DNA of 64,000 nucleotides from Dimorphilus gyrociliatus (lineage: Eukaryota; Annelida; Polychaeta; Dinophilidae). Shown here piece by piece: positions 11,315 to 23,421 of this stretch (positions are counted from its first letter, which is position 1; the number at the start of each line of letters is the position of its first letter). The notes beneath the pieces were generated by a model. It did not search any database, had not been told where the DNA came from, and was given only the letters and a program-made list of their open reading frames with translations. The DNA lies in assembly GCA_904063045.1 (NCBI GenBank), contig CAJFCJ010000041.1, forward strand, positions 25,701-89,700, read 5' to 3'. Both the position numbers and the translations under genes were made by a program.

Positions 11315-12354
11315 ATGAAAATTGCTAACATTGATTACCTGGAAGACTGTCTATCAGGGCAATCATATTGTGAAACAGAAGAAGCCATTATTGTCTTAAG
11401 AAGCCTTAAAAACAATTACACTCTTGGACAACAATCTACATGGAAGAAAATTGGCAATGGACTTGATTGTATAAAATTTGCTGGTCATTATTCTTGTCCA
11501 GGATATTCTATTTTAGATATCCCTTACCAAGACAAATTCATTGATGGTATTGGTGGTTTCGGAACCAAAGTATTAGTGCCATTGGAAGAACAGAATCTAA
11601 TACTAGAAACAGCCAGTGAACACCTACATAATTCATTACACTACCAATAGATTTCCACTCCAAATGAGAGAAGCTGCCAGAAACTCTGCTTTACTACAAG
11701 GAATTGATTGAAATTTCAAGAATTTGAAACAGTTCACTGAGTAATTATCAAGACTACTATGCAATCAATTTGTACAACGAAGCAGAATGATTTCATTACT
11801 TGCAAACCTAGATCCTCACCTGACCACTGTATTGATTAATCAAGTGGGGATATGCAGTAGCCAAATGGGAGAACTAGCTATAGTTAAGCAATGCTTACCA
11901 ATAGACTCTACGGAAGTAGTTTGTGACTTAGAAGTAATAAAAAAGAAAAAAATGTTCTCACTAGAACAAAACCAAGCCAGGTATGATAACATGGTCAACA
12001 TTGCAGAAGAGAATGGCATTGTATATGATCAATCTGGAGTTAAATAGTTTTTTTCCATAATTGGTACTATTAACCTGGAAAAACTCTCTACATTATCTTA
12101 CAAAACATTTGCTTGGGTATCCTAGTATCAATAGTTTGCATTGTGATTTTCTACAATTTTCCAAAAAGGACTAAAGAAACACAGAGAGAAACAACTACCA
12201 AAGAAGATGAAGATAACTCATTAGAGCAGCCAACATCTCACATGCAAAGCTGTGGCCTTGGAGAAGGTCCATCTGAGAACATCAGGAACAAAGACCACCC
12301 CTGATCCTAATTAAGCCAAGAAGAAGGGACTCATCTTCAGAAAGAAAGGGGAAG
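11315..12354 (+). pseudogene. Env-like 3' ORF remnant of an R1-type LTR element
   Basis: Open pieces at 11,315-11,650, 11,787-12,047 and 12,113-12,304 follow one another, broken by stops and frame changes. The last piece carries a hydrophobic segment (GILVSIVCIVIFYNF) followed by a basic then acidic, Thr/Glu-rich tail, as in a type I membrane protein. Directly after it is a polypurine stretch (GAAAGAAAGGGGAAG, ending 12,354), and then TGTACAAC, the start of an R1-like LTR. That position (last ORF, then polypurine tract, then 3' LTR) is where an envelope-type gene would lie. No family signature for any known envelope is visible, so the label is positional inference. It is broken and not functional. 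Confidence 0.45.
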
Positions 12355-12355
12355 T

Positions 12356-12640
12356 TGTACAACTTTTTAATATTTTATGCTTATACTATGCTACTATATA
12401 ATACTTATTCAAAAACCTATGATAGAAATGCAATCCCTATTTGGCCCTTGCTTGGTCATACTTAAGGTTCATCTTTAAGTGCCTTTAAAGATTAACTGGA
12501 AACAACCACCACTGGGACAAGTCTTCTATCCTTTCAACATTGGACAAGCAAACAAACAATTTTAACTGTCAATTATAATTTGGCCTATCAAAATTTATGG
12601 TATCCATTTTTTATGAAATTTACTTAATACATCTATAACC
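12356..12640 (+). mobile_element. R1-like 3' LTR, divergent
   Basis: It begins TGTACAACTTT like R1 and keeps recognisable R1 blocks: AAGGTTCATCTTTAA (R1: AAGGCTCATCTTTAA) and CTGGAAACAACCACCACTGG (R1: CTGGAAACAACCTCCACTGG), then TTCAACATTGGA. The middle part with the TATA region is missing and the 3' end is not clear. A polypurine tract immediately precedes it, supporting its role as a 3' LTR. Confidence 0.6.
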
Positions 12641-12769
12641 AATGATTTTATGAAAAATTTTCATTGTTAAATTGTAATAAACTTACAAAAAGTTACAATT
12701 TTCAGGGAAAAAATTGAAAATAAATTAACTACATGTTCACAACTGTTCAATTCAGTGGCAATTTTTTTT

Positions 12770-14100
12770 TATTCTGTCCAGTCCTCTCCTTTCTCCATAT
12801 ACTTTCCCAGGTTGCCAAGAGCCTTGAAGAAACATTCATTGTAAAGAAAAACTCCAAAGACTAAATTTAAACTGAATATTTACCTGAAATTTCCTATACA
12901 TTGCATGTATGAAGTGGAATATTCATCTATGAATCTGTGATTCTGGATAAATTTTGGATACAGCTCTCCACAGATCCATTTCAAAGTCAATTGTTATCTT
13001 CTCAGGCAGTGACATGCCAGTCCGGTTTCTGATACTCTGAAATATGAAACAGATATCTAAAAGGTTAAAGAATGAGTTTCTGAAAATAACACCTTAAATG
13101 CCTTTTTATAACTTTTTCTTTTCTTTGATGTCATAAAAATAAATGCCACAGGAACATGTTTCATTTTACCTTCTTTTTTAACAATATTTCTGTTGTTTAA
13201 TGTCCATTGTCATTCGCAATTGCATCCATCATACCCTCATTTGCATCTTCATTCATTTCTGCCTGTATCACATCTTGATTTGAATTTTCATCCATTTCAT
13301 TTTCATTCATCTTACATCTATCAATATATTGATTCTATTTTCAAACAATTTTTTAGCATATTTTAGAAATTTCATAGTTCTTTTCAGCCAAACCCTGTCT
13401 GGATAGTACTGAACTGATTTTACTTTTCCAAACCCCCAGTTTACAATAAAAGCAAATGTCTTCAGCTCATCTTGATATTTTTATTAATGCTATGATATTG
13501 TATAAATCTGCTAATGGACTTTTAGGCTTAGTCTCACATTTTGATGCAATAAATCACGTTAAAGGAAGCCATCAGCAATAAAAGAATGATTAAGTAAAAT
13601 TGCCAAGGATTTAGTTTCCTATGGTTGGTTTTTCCTTCTATGATAATTAACAACCTGCTTGCAATTTGTAACTTTTGGAAAAATTGACATAGTGTCTTGT
13701 TGATATAGAAGCATCTTCTACAATTCTTAAGGCAGATGTATGTTTTTCTGATTCTGCTCTTTTCTTTATTTTTGTAATTTGTTTTAAAGTTTTCTTTGGA
13801 AGATTATTGCGAGGTTTTGAGCCTAATGTGAACACTTACCATCATTTTCATTGACACTTCCGGGACATTTTCTTTCTTTATTTTTGCCACTATATTTCCA
13901 AATTCTATTACATTTTCTTGTTTGTTTAACTGTATATGCAAATCCATAATGATCTAGCAAAGGTTTTCAAATATCTTAAAAGATCCATCAGTCAGAAAAG
14001 AAGGCAAATCCAATGAGTAGTATGCATACAAAGGGAGCATTTCCCTTTTTTCTGCTTGTTTATAGCACTGTGGCATCATTTTTGAACTATTTCACCTAAA
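12770..14100 (-). pseudogene. Degenerate MULE transposase
   Basis: The minus strand shows, in several frames and in the right order, pieces matching the transposase at 3.3-4.9 kb. A finger-proximal part lies around 13.65-13.85 kb. Then MKHVPVAFIFMTSKKRK lies near 13.1-13.18 kb (family: VPLVFIFLTSK). IDFEMDLWRAVSKIYPE lies near 12.95-13.0 kb (family: MDFEKGLWKALIKIYP), with HFIHAMYRKFQ after it, and ALGNLGKYMEKGEDW near 12.78-12.83 kb. Stops interrupt it repeatedly, the cysteine of the C..H motif is lost, and an acidic Asn/Glu-rich block (about 13.2-13.3 kb) is out of place. Dead copy. Confidence 0.7.
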
Positions 14101-14329
14101 AAGAGAAATTGTAATCCTACAAACTTTGATAAGAAAACTCAAAAAATGTTAACAAATAAAGAGAAAATTATTAAAAGGTTGCACACTGGATGTTTTTCAT
14201 ACAAACAATCTAACTAGCAAAACACTCTTTTTGTGAAAACTGGTTCAAGGCATGGCAAAATTTTTAGCTTCATTCAATTTTCTAAAAATTGTCAGCAAGC
14301 CTTAAATCAGTATGCAGACACTTCCAATT

Positions 14330-14400
14330 ACCTTGTGAACCCTTTCAATTGACTTGCAAACCCTTTCAATTAGTTTACAGACCCTTTCAATCAGTCCAGA
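14330..14400. repeat. Three-unit 21-bp tandem repeat
   Basis: Three successive units share the core ACCCTTTCAAT (CTTGTGA-, CTTGCAA- and TTTACAG-ACCCTTTCAATNAG). It resembles the short tandem motifs that build MULE ends in this window, but no inverted partner was found nearby. Confidence 0.5.
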
Positions 14401-14495
14401 TTTTGGGCTGGGAATTGATTAGCTATTGATATGTACTTAAAGGGCAATTTAAGGTTTAGGAGCATTCAAAAAGATTAGGCAAAAACAAGGGCTAT

Positions 14496-14539
14496 GTTAG
14501 GGTTAGGGTAAAACTACAGATTTATGGCCATTTTCTACC
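14496..14539 (-). repeat. MITE end with TTAGGG-like motif
   Basis: Reading GTTAGGGTTAGGGTAAAAC, then AGATTTATGG, then ATTTTCTACC. It matches in order the inverted end of the MITE at 29,237 (GACAGAAAACGTCCACAAAT, then TACTTTTACCATAACCCTAA). Related ends occur near 48,029 and 57,419. The telomere-like hexamers are part of the element end. Confidence 0.5.
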
Positions 14540-14554
14540 ACATCCCTTTTATTT

Positions 14555-14700
14555 TTGTGAACTATTAACTTTCGAAGGAGTATATAAATGCTTAGAAATT
14601 GGCAGTTGATAGTTTACTTGAGGGCTTGAAGCTCTTTTAATCAATAAATATTCTTTTGATGAAATTACATTCATTAAGACAGTCTGTGGACAATTTCATA
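14555..14700 (+). mobile_element. R2-related LTR fragment
   Basis: Compared with the R2 LTR at 39.6-39.9 kb it has the same blocks in the same order: GAACTATTAACTTTCGAAGG, GTATATAAATGC (TATA), CAGTTGATAGTT, TCAATAAATATTCTTTTGAT (poly(A) signal) and AAGACAGTCTGTGGACAA. The terminal stem-loop and GTACA end are missing. Confidence 0.55.
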
Positions 14701-15941
14701 TAATGCCTTAGTTAAAAATATCAAAAACTTTTTCATATAGCCCCACAATCCATTGCAGTTCCTGTTTCCAGTTTTTTTGAAATTTCCAATTTGTTTTTCG
14801 ATAATCACATAAAATTGAATTTAGCTGGTTAGGCTGGAAAATGCTGCACTTGATTGATTATTTGTCTATGTCTCTGCTTTAGGTAACAAAAAATTAACCC
14901 ATTTTTTTCTAAGTATCTGAAAATGACAACATTCTGCGCCTTTAAAAATTAGCAATTCTTCCTCTTTTTATAAACAGTACCATTATAGGCCTATAAAAAA
15001 ATTAAAATTTGATATAAAAGTCAATGGAATGTTATCAGAAATTGTTATCAAGAAATAGCACTATCTTCTCTGCTAAATCCCCTAAAAATATTTCAATAAA
15101 TAGATAAAACAACAAAGAACTATTCCTATTTTTTCCCTTCTTCCTTACTTGCAATTTTCAATATTTGAACAATGCTGAATGCTACTATAGAATAGTACAA
15201 GTAGGAAAATCATTATTGGTAATTGTTTTAAGGCTATCAGTCTATTTCCATCTGCAATCAGAAAGTTCTTCACAAGTTGTTTTGCACAAGTTTATATTGG
15301 CATTTTCCTTCTTATAGTAGTCTTTATAGTATATGTACATGTGGTAAAAAAGAAACAATTATCTCATAATTCTGATGTAACAAAAATATGAAAGACTTGT
15401 TATATCACACATATAAAATATAATCCTAAGATTAGGGCCACATGCCAAACATGTGTCATTGCAAAAAGGCCTGCCTCATCAGCATATGGTATTTGACCTG
15501 CATCTTTTCCATGTTCTTTGTTCCTTTGTTAATTCCCCAAGTAGCCACCATCTGTTACAGTCAAAGAGCCTATTTCTTACAAAATAGAGTTCTTTCATAT
15601 AGAATCTTTTGTGATAAGCAATGTACACAATTCATAGATATATGTGATTTTCAACAAGATTGTACTAGAGCAGTTGATGAAGTGAATATTTATTGTTTGT
15701 TTAGCTATGGAAGAGATTTATGACTGAATTTCAAATTCCATTGAAAGTTTAATACATACTTTTGAATGAATATCATTTATTTGCTGATGCTTGTTTATAC
15801 AGTATAAAATTCAAATATCAATTTAAAACAAGTATAAATAAATATCTTCCAAGAACACCAATCATATTTATTGTATGACTCTCATTGTTATTACATTAAT
15901 GATTGGTCTACTACAAAATTTAAAACAATTACAGTAAAATT
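14701..15941. other. No gene recognised
   Basis: Mostly unassignable AT-rich DNA. An ORF at 15,442-15,723 (+) encodes 93 residues with an N-terminal hydrophobic stretch (LISIWYLTCIFSMFFVPLLI) and seven later cysteines. It could be a small secreted protein or an exon, but there is no family match and no splice context, so I do not call it a gene. Confidence 0.4.
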
Positions 15942-18900
15942 TTAAATTTTTGAGAAAAGGATAGAAAAGATAATAGATATGGCAATAAATTGAAATGTAT
16001 AATTAGTCTTTTCGACTCCTGCTTTTCCATCTAATTCCCAAGTATTGCATTTGTCACCCTGACAACACTTTTCACATTCTGTCTTTCCATTTGCAGTCTT
16101 GCAAATTTCATTTGTTGCTTCTGAAGTGCAAGTTTCATTTGAACATCCTCTGATATATTCTATCTTATCAGAAGTTTCAGTTCTATATGCCCAACAATCT
16201 CCAATGGAACAATCAATAATTTCCATTTTAGATGTATTATTGTTACTATTGGAAATCTCATTTCCACAATCAGCTTGATTTCCTTTGCATTTATAACATT
16301 TTTCTAAAGATATTGTAGGATAAAAAAATATTTTAATGGCATTATAATAAAAAAAAAATTTTTTTACTTACGAGCACATTCTCTATTATAATTCATTAAG
16401 TAGAAACCAGATTTACATTTAGAACATATATTACCATGAATGCATACAGAGCATTTACTTATTGAACAAGAGATGCAACTTTCTTCATCATCACTCAAAG
16501 AAAAACCAGTTTGACATGATTTACAAACAGCCTTTCTATTGAATGATTCTGATGTGCATGTTGCACAATTTGTAAATGTAGCTGATGAGCAAGGTATGCA
16601 TTTTCCATCACTTTGAAGGGAAAATTCATTAGATATACATTTAGTACATTTACTAATATGATTGCTATTGGCAATACATGTTTGACAGTTTGGTGGACAA
16701 GGAATACAAGTTCCATCAGGTGATCTACCATATCTTTTCATACATGTTTTACATTGATAATTTCCATTGTGAGTGCATTCTTTGCAATAACTTGGACATT
16801 TTCCACAATCATCAGCATTTAGGTAATATTTCTCTAAACATGATGAACAAACCATTGAAGATTCTCCAGGAGGAATTTTACAGTTTTGGCATTTATCAGA
16901 GTTACATTTTTCACATAATCCTTCTCTCAATCCATAACTTGGTATACAAGCTGTGCATTGGACCTTATCATCAACTAATGAACAAGCACTACATCCACTT
17001 GGACAAATTCTACAAATTTTATTACTTGATATATAATATTTGTCTTTGCATGAAGGACAAGTAAATCTATTTATGTTTGCATCATATGAACAACTGGAAC
17101 ATCCACTGGGACAAATTCTGCATTCGCCATTCGATAAAACAGATACTGAAGAGTTGCACTTTGTGCAAACAGTTTTATCACCCAACCGAATAGATTTCTC
17201 ACACCTGGCTTTCTCTCTATAACATTTTTGATCAATTGAGTCATAGAAATAACCAGAGTTACATTGCTGATCATCACATTTAGTAGCCCCATTAACAATA
17301 CATATTTTACAATTTGGATCACATCCTGTAAAAATATTTGAAAACTTTTACAAAAGATGAAACCATTAACAAAATACTTACTTTCACACAAAGGTGGGTG
17401 AGTTGATAAGTTTAGTCTGAAACCAATCTTACAAGTTTCTGGTATTAGTATATTGGATGTAGCTGTTTGAAATGAACATCTTGCTACTCCATCTCCAATG
17501 CAAGGCAGACAGGTACCCTCAGTTCTATGCCTAATAAAACCTTCATCACAACCATCAGGTATACAACTTTGATCATCAAAACAAAAAGGACAGTTTTCTG
17601 TACATGCTTGACATATTCCATCATGATCCTTATAAAAACCTCGATTGCATTTTAAACATTTAAATAATCCATTAATTTGTTGTACACAAATTGCACAATT
17701 GGCAATAGAACAGGATTGACAACTAAAATCTGCATCATTCAAAGCTCCTGAAGTGCATCCAAAAGAGAGGCAAATAGCATTATTTTGATTTTCTGGATCA
17801 ACTCTACATTCATCACAATTGTATGGACATTGTATACATGCTCCTACATTGTTAATTGCATAGCTTCTTGAGCAAGCAGTACACCTGTTAACTGTTGTAA
17901 GTGTTGAAGATGTATCAACAGTACATATTTCACATCCAAGTTGGCATTGGTGACATTTTGAAGTTGATGTAGAGGAAGCTTCTTCTAGGGCCCAACCAGC
18001 TATACATTTTGTACATTCAGAAATAGTTGATAATCCAGCTGCTCTTGTATATTCTAAACAATTAGCAATGGTTTCTCCACCTCCACCAGGTGTATTGTAT
18101 ATGCATTCTGAGTTCCCTTGTAATTCATAATTAGACAAACATTCAGAACATGTACAAATGTCATTAACTAAATCAAAGATTTTACAGTTTGAAATCTCAT
18201 TAGTTGAACAGTTAATACAACCATTTAAATTGAAATTAATCAAAGCGTTATTTGAGCAGGTACATTCACATGAATTTCCACCTGAATTTAGTCTCTTTGT
18301 TCCACCATTACAAATTAATTCACTTGGACATTCAACACATTCTGAATTGCGTTTCAGTATATAATTAGCAGAACATTCAGAACATTTACAGACATCATTA
18401 TCCAATTCATAAACTTCACAGTTGGCAATTTGATTTGTACAATTAACACAACCATTAGAATTTGAGTTCATAAAGGTATTATTTGAACATATGCATTCAC
18501 ATGCATCTCCATCTGAATTAAGTTGTGCTGTTCCATAATTTCAGGTGATTTCACTTTCACAATTGTTACATTCTGTATTGCTTTTCTTTACATGACCAGC
18601 TAAACATTCAGAGCATTTACAGACATCATTATCCAATTCATAGACTTTACAGTTGGCAATTTGATTAGTACAATTAATACAACCATTTGAATTTGAGTTC
18701 ATAAAAGTAGTATTTGAACATATGCATTCACATGCATCTCCACCTGAATTAAGCTGTGCTGTTCCACCATTGCATGTGATATCACTTTCACAATTGTTAC
18801 ATTCTGTATTGCTTTTCTTTAGATGACCAGCTAAACATTCAGAGCAAGTACAGATATCATTATCCAATTCATAGACTTTACAGTTGGCAATTTGATTAGT

Positions 18901-21900
18901 ACAATTAATACAACCATTTGAATTAGAATTCATTAATGTAGCATTTGAGCAAGTGCATTCACAGGCATCTCCAATAGAATTTAACTGATGTATTCCATTT
19001 GTACAAGTACCGCAACTTAGGCATGATTGACCATCTTTAGAAACAATATTACCTTCAGAACATTCATTACATACTGAAATATATGTTCCTGCTTTTTTCT
19101 TTAGTGTATAATCATTACATTCTGATATATCAGCAATTTCCATGCATCCTGCATGAGTTGGATGTTTGAGGTAATGTTTACCTCCTCCATCAGCAGTGCA
19201 TCTCCCACATTTGCATACATGATTGTCTACAACAGCATGTGAACAATGAAGCAGAGTCAATATATTGCATTCCCAACAAATATATTGATAAGGATTTGAA
19301 GAGTCTAAAACATATCCAGCTGCACAGCCAGAGCATCTGCTATAATAGTTTGATTGTCCTCCTGTTAAAACATATCCTGTACAATGTCGACCTCCATATC
19401 TGCTTTTACTGACATTTTCAAGACCAAATTTTGTTAAAACAAAATCTGGCTTAGGAACAAAGCATCTTCTTGCATACACTTCATAAACAGTGAAGCCACT
19501 TTTACAATCATCATGAATTTTCAGACACATACCATAAACCAGTGAGTAGAGTCCAGTACATTTTGTGCATGTATTAGTACCTAGCATTACTTGTTGGCAA
19601 TTTGGAGGATATGTTGATATTCCTGAGGAAGTACAAGTTCCAAGAATATTCTTTGTATTTGGAACAATGTTGTCAACTGCGGAGCTGTTAGAGCAGCTTA
19701 AACATTTGCAATTTGGTGTTGAGCCAGATACAGCTATATTCCATTTGATATTGCAATTTTCTACATTTATTGAATCACAAACAGATGGTGAAGATTGACA
19801 GTCTATACCAGTTTTTCCATTTGAACAAGAGATACAATTAATTATTGATCCTTCAAAAGTGCATTCACTACAGCCATCTGGACAAGGTAAACATTCGCCA
19901 GAGGATAAATATGATCCAAAAGCACAGGCTGTACAGATAACTGATGAAATGTCGGTCCATTTTGAACAGAATTCTCCAATTTCTAAAAAACAGAATTAAA
20001 CTTCAGTTTGAAAATTGATACAAATCTTATACAAACTAAAACAAGCTTTGTCATTTGATTGAAGCTTTGTAAAACCAGTTGCACAACTATGAACAGTTAG
20101 ATTGTCTGGATCTTCTGTAGAACATGCAAGAGCATTGGGAAACTTTTCTGAGCAGGCTATAATTTCAGTGAATTTTTAAAATATTTTTCATGAAAAGAAA
20201 TTTGTTCACAACCTTACCCTGACACTTATTATATTCATCATTAGTATCTTGAAGGGCTGTAACAAATTTAGGGTTGTCTTGATTTCCCATACAATGACCT
20301 ATTTTACATCTACATTTAAAATTTGGAGCAGAACCAAATCTTTCAAATGTGGTACACTGAAGTCTGGCTATAGTACAATCTGTATATTTTAAGCAAGAAA
20401 AAATTACACATTTTTAAACTGCCAAGATCAAACTAGTACCATAACATCCTCGTGTTGGCATTCCATTTATTTCTATATTGACCCACTGTGTATTTCCAAT
20501 ACATGTTTTACATTCAACATCAGTGTTTAGATTATTTAATTGGCAATCTTCACAATTATATCCACAACTTCTGCAATGTCCCCTATAAATCCCAACATCT
20601 ATCAATATACTTCCCGGAGGACAAGGCATAGGAATAACCTCATAATCATAATCATATAATACATCATCAGAGAAATGATCACTTTCATCAGAAAGAGTAC
20701 TAAAAGATGTACCACTGACAAGGGGATCGTGACAGGTTCCAGTTTTGAAAGAGAACTTTCCAGTTGTAGAATTTGTACATGGTGACCTTATACATTTTAG
20801 CTCATTGGATATCACTTCACAATATTTACAATTATTAATTGAACAAGCCATACAGGATTCAATAACAGTGGATGAATTTCCATAATTTGGAGCAAACCCT
20901 CTACTACATTCCAGGCATGTTAAGCCTCCTGTCCTTTTCTTACAGTAATCACAACCAATTGGACATGGAATACAAATACCTGTCAAATCATCATAAGTAT
21001 ATGTTTGTTGGCACATAGAAGCATAGCAAATTGGAGTTGTTGCAGTACTCTTTTCAAAGTAGCACTTATCACAATAATTAGGGCAAGCTATAAGAGTGGT
21101 ATTGCAGAAATTAAAATATTTGATAACAAAATCTAGTATATGCCGGCATACCTGCACAAGTTCCATCACTGCTTAGAGTCCATGATTTTCCATTTTCTTT
21201 TTCAGTACAAGAATGAACAGAATTTGTTCCAGTACATTCAGCTCGAAACTTGGCAGAATTCCAAGTGCACTTATTACATTTTTCAGGACACTTTGAACAA
21301 AGATTGTTTGAATTTCTAGTATATTTTGCTTTACATTTGTCAGCTTTACAAATGAGATTGCCAGAAGAGACTTCACACTCCAAACAGTTATCAGGGCATT
21401 TGTCACATACTTCCCTAGCAACAACTGTATACTCAGCCATACACTTTGAACATTTTACAACATTGTTAGTTTCTATACAAGAATGACAATTTCTTGGACA
21501 GGGAGAGCATGAATCATCTTTCAAATAATAGCCAATGCTACATTTTGAGCATTTGTTAGTATTACTGTGTGCTTCACATTCTAAGCAGGCAGTGTGGACT
21601 GAGCTACATTTTTCACACTGTTTAGATGTTGTTAAAGCATAAGACTTGGAGATGCATTCAGTGCAAGTATCTTTATTGGAACATTTAGAGCAGCCAGTAA
21701 TTGATGTAGAGCAAGGTTTACAAGTTGTTATGTTATTATTAGTTTCTTGATAGGTATTGCTGTCACATGTAGTGCAAGTAACTCCTTTACTTTTAAGGTA
21801 TCTACAGGATTTACAGAATGATCCACAGGCTTAATTTAAAGCAGAACAACACTGATAAGTGCATTTGTGAATGCTAAAAACATGTGAGAACTCACCTACA

Positions 21901-22572
21901 CAGTTTTTATTCTGGACAGTATATCCTGCTTTGCAGATTTCACATTGCACACTAAAGGTAGTTGTTAGCCAATTACACTGTTCACAATTGTGAGGGCAAG
22001 GAATACAATCATTAAAATTTTTTCTTATAGCAAAATTTTCTAAACAATCTTGACACTTGCTAATAGAATTACACTTTTTGCAGCCAGGTAAACATTCTAA
22101 AAGTCATTAGAATTAAAATTAAGAGTAGGCTAAAAAATTTTTGTAAAAAATTTTACCATGGCATTTTCCATTATTCATAAAGTAATGTTCAATACATTTT
22201 TCACAGAAAGTTGCGTCATCTGGATTACTTGAATCAGATTTCAGTTTACATGATCCAAGTGCACAATAATCTGGACATTCTGAAATAAATTTAATTTTAT
22301 AACTGTTAAAAAATTGGAGATAAGAAACTAACTATAACAGCTTAATCGATCAGCTGAATGAATTGTTCCACTTTGACAAACTCCACAAGATTGTACTCTA
22401 TTGGTTGTTTGTCCTTGTTCACAATTTAAAATTTCATTCTTTGATAAAATAGCTGAGTTGATATCTAAAAAAACAAATCAGTTTAAGTGAGAAGAGCTGT
22501 ACTGTTTAATTTTTTTGTAGAATTACTTGTAAAATACGATAAAGTGAAAAGGAAAAATATTTGGTAATCCAT
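15942..22572 (-). CDS. Giant cysteine-rich GPI-anchored protein with Ly6/uPAR C-terminus
   Basis: Minus-strand gene of about 11 exons. The start is ATG 22,572, whose short exon encodes a signal peptide (MDYQIFFLFTLSYFT). Later exons lie near 22,466-22,334, 22,281-22,157, 22,098-21,89x, 21,834-21,15x, 21,09x-20,44x, 20,385-20,22x, 20,157-20,03x, 19,982-17,382, 17,325-16,372 and 16,303-15,942; the last three junctions join in frame. Nearly the whole product is C-x2-C units of the growth-factor-receptor/furin-like type (CP.GC..C, C..CI.G, C.SC..G). The last exon begins CYKCKGNQ and ends ECEKCCQGDKCN, a Ly6/uPAR three-finger signature. A hydrophobic tail after GKAG looks like a GPI signal. It is likely a cell-surface or matrix protein of unknown ligand. 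An in-frame TGA at 18,541-18,543 replaces a conserved cysteine in one internal repeat, so this allele may be broken. Confidence 0.8.
18140..19000 (-). repeat. Internal tandem repeats in the cysteine-rich gene
   Basis: Units of about 230 bp encode LNSGGDACECICSN, then MNSNSNGCINCTNQIANC, then VYELDNDICTCSEC and the linker KKSNTECNNCESDITCNGGT. At least three adjacent units are near-identical at the DNA level (starts near 18.47, 18.71 and 18.94 kb), with a more divergent one near 18.2 kb. The high identity indicates recent duplication or gene conversion, unlike the scattered, diverged units elsewhere in the gene. Confidence 0.8.
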
Positions 22573-23421
22573 TTATGATAGATAAGTTATCTTTCTTCCT
22601 TTTATTTTATCTAAAACTTTTTAACCAAGAGAGAAGGAATATATACCCTCAAAATATATTAACATATTGTTTTCAAAGAATATTACCTCAATTTTTCCAA
22701 GAATTCTGTTTGTTGGCTAAGCAAGAAAGCATTAACATATAAAAAAACGCCTACAATCAGTAAAAATCCTAGGCCTATAATCATAAAAATGTTTTTCTCT
22801 TAAGTAAATATTCACAATAAAACATTTTCTATTTTATTTGTTTTTTTTTGCTTGGTAACATTTGAAATTGAATTGTTATGGTTTCACTTTTTTTGAATTA
22901 ATTTAAATTATTTATCACATTATTAACAATCTATAGAAAATATTTAAATAATCTACCACTAAAGAATAATTTCTTTTTTTTTGTTTTTAGAAATTATGTC
23001 CTTTAACAGGGAATATTCTATTTTCTGACAACATTTTGTTGTTTGACAGGACAATGACCCAGCTTAAGTTTTCTTCAGAAAAGTCAATCAATAATTTACA
23101 ATAATCTGAGTGTGGGCGAAAATTGTTTATAGTCTGGTGCTCTGTGACTCTATGCCTTTGTTTAGTCACAAATCTATGCTAGTTGATATTAAATTGCAAT
23201 TTATGAATATTCATAATAGGACACTTCTGCAGTTGGAGAGGGAGTTCAGTACCAGCCAAGATTATATTGTTTTTGTCTTATTGGTTGATAAATTGTAATG
23301 GTTTAAGCATAAAAAAATTATTTTGAGATTCTAAAAAATGAGATTAAATTGGAAATTTTAAAGAATTTGTAAATTGCGAATATTTTTTATATGAACTAAA
23401 ACACAGAGCAAGGAATAATAA
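22573..23421. other. No gene seen
   Basis: Upstream region of the cysteine-rich gene on the minus strand; it should hold that gene's promoter, but I see no distinctive motif. Short ORFs around 22,990-23,300 on both strands have no recognisable features. Confidence 0.45.

Noticed and set aside
16678-17064. Plus-strand ORF of 128 codons
   Set aside because: It is the antisense of the cysteine-rich exon; it owes its openness to the biased Cys codons of the real gene and shows no domain.
18541-18543. Selenocysteine codon as the default reading
   Set aside because: Repeat neighbours have ordinary Cys, nearby codons of this unit are also diverged, and no SECIS could be identified by eye. Kept only as a point to check.
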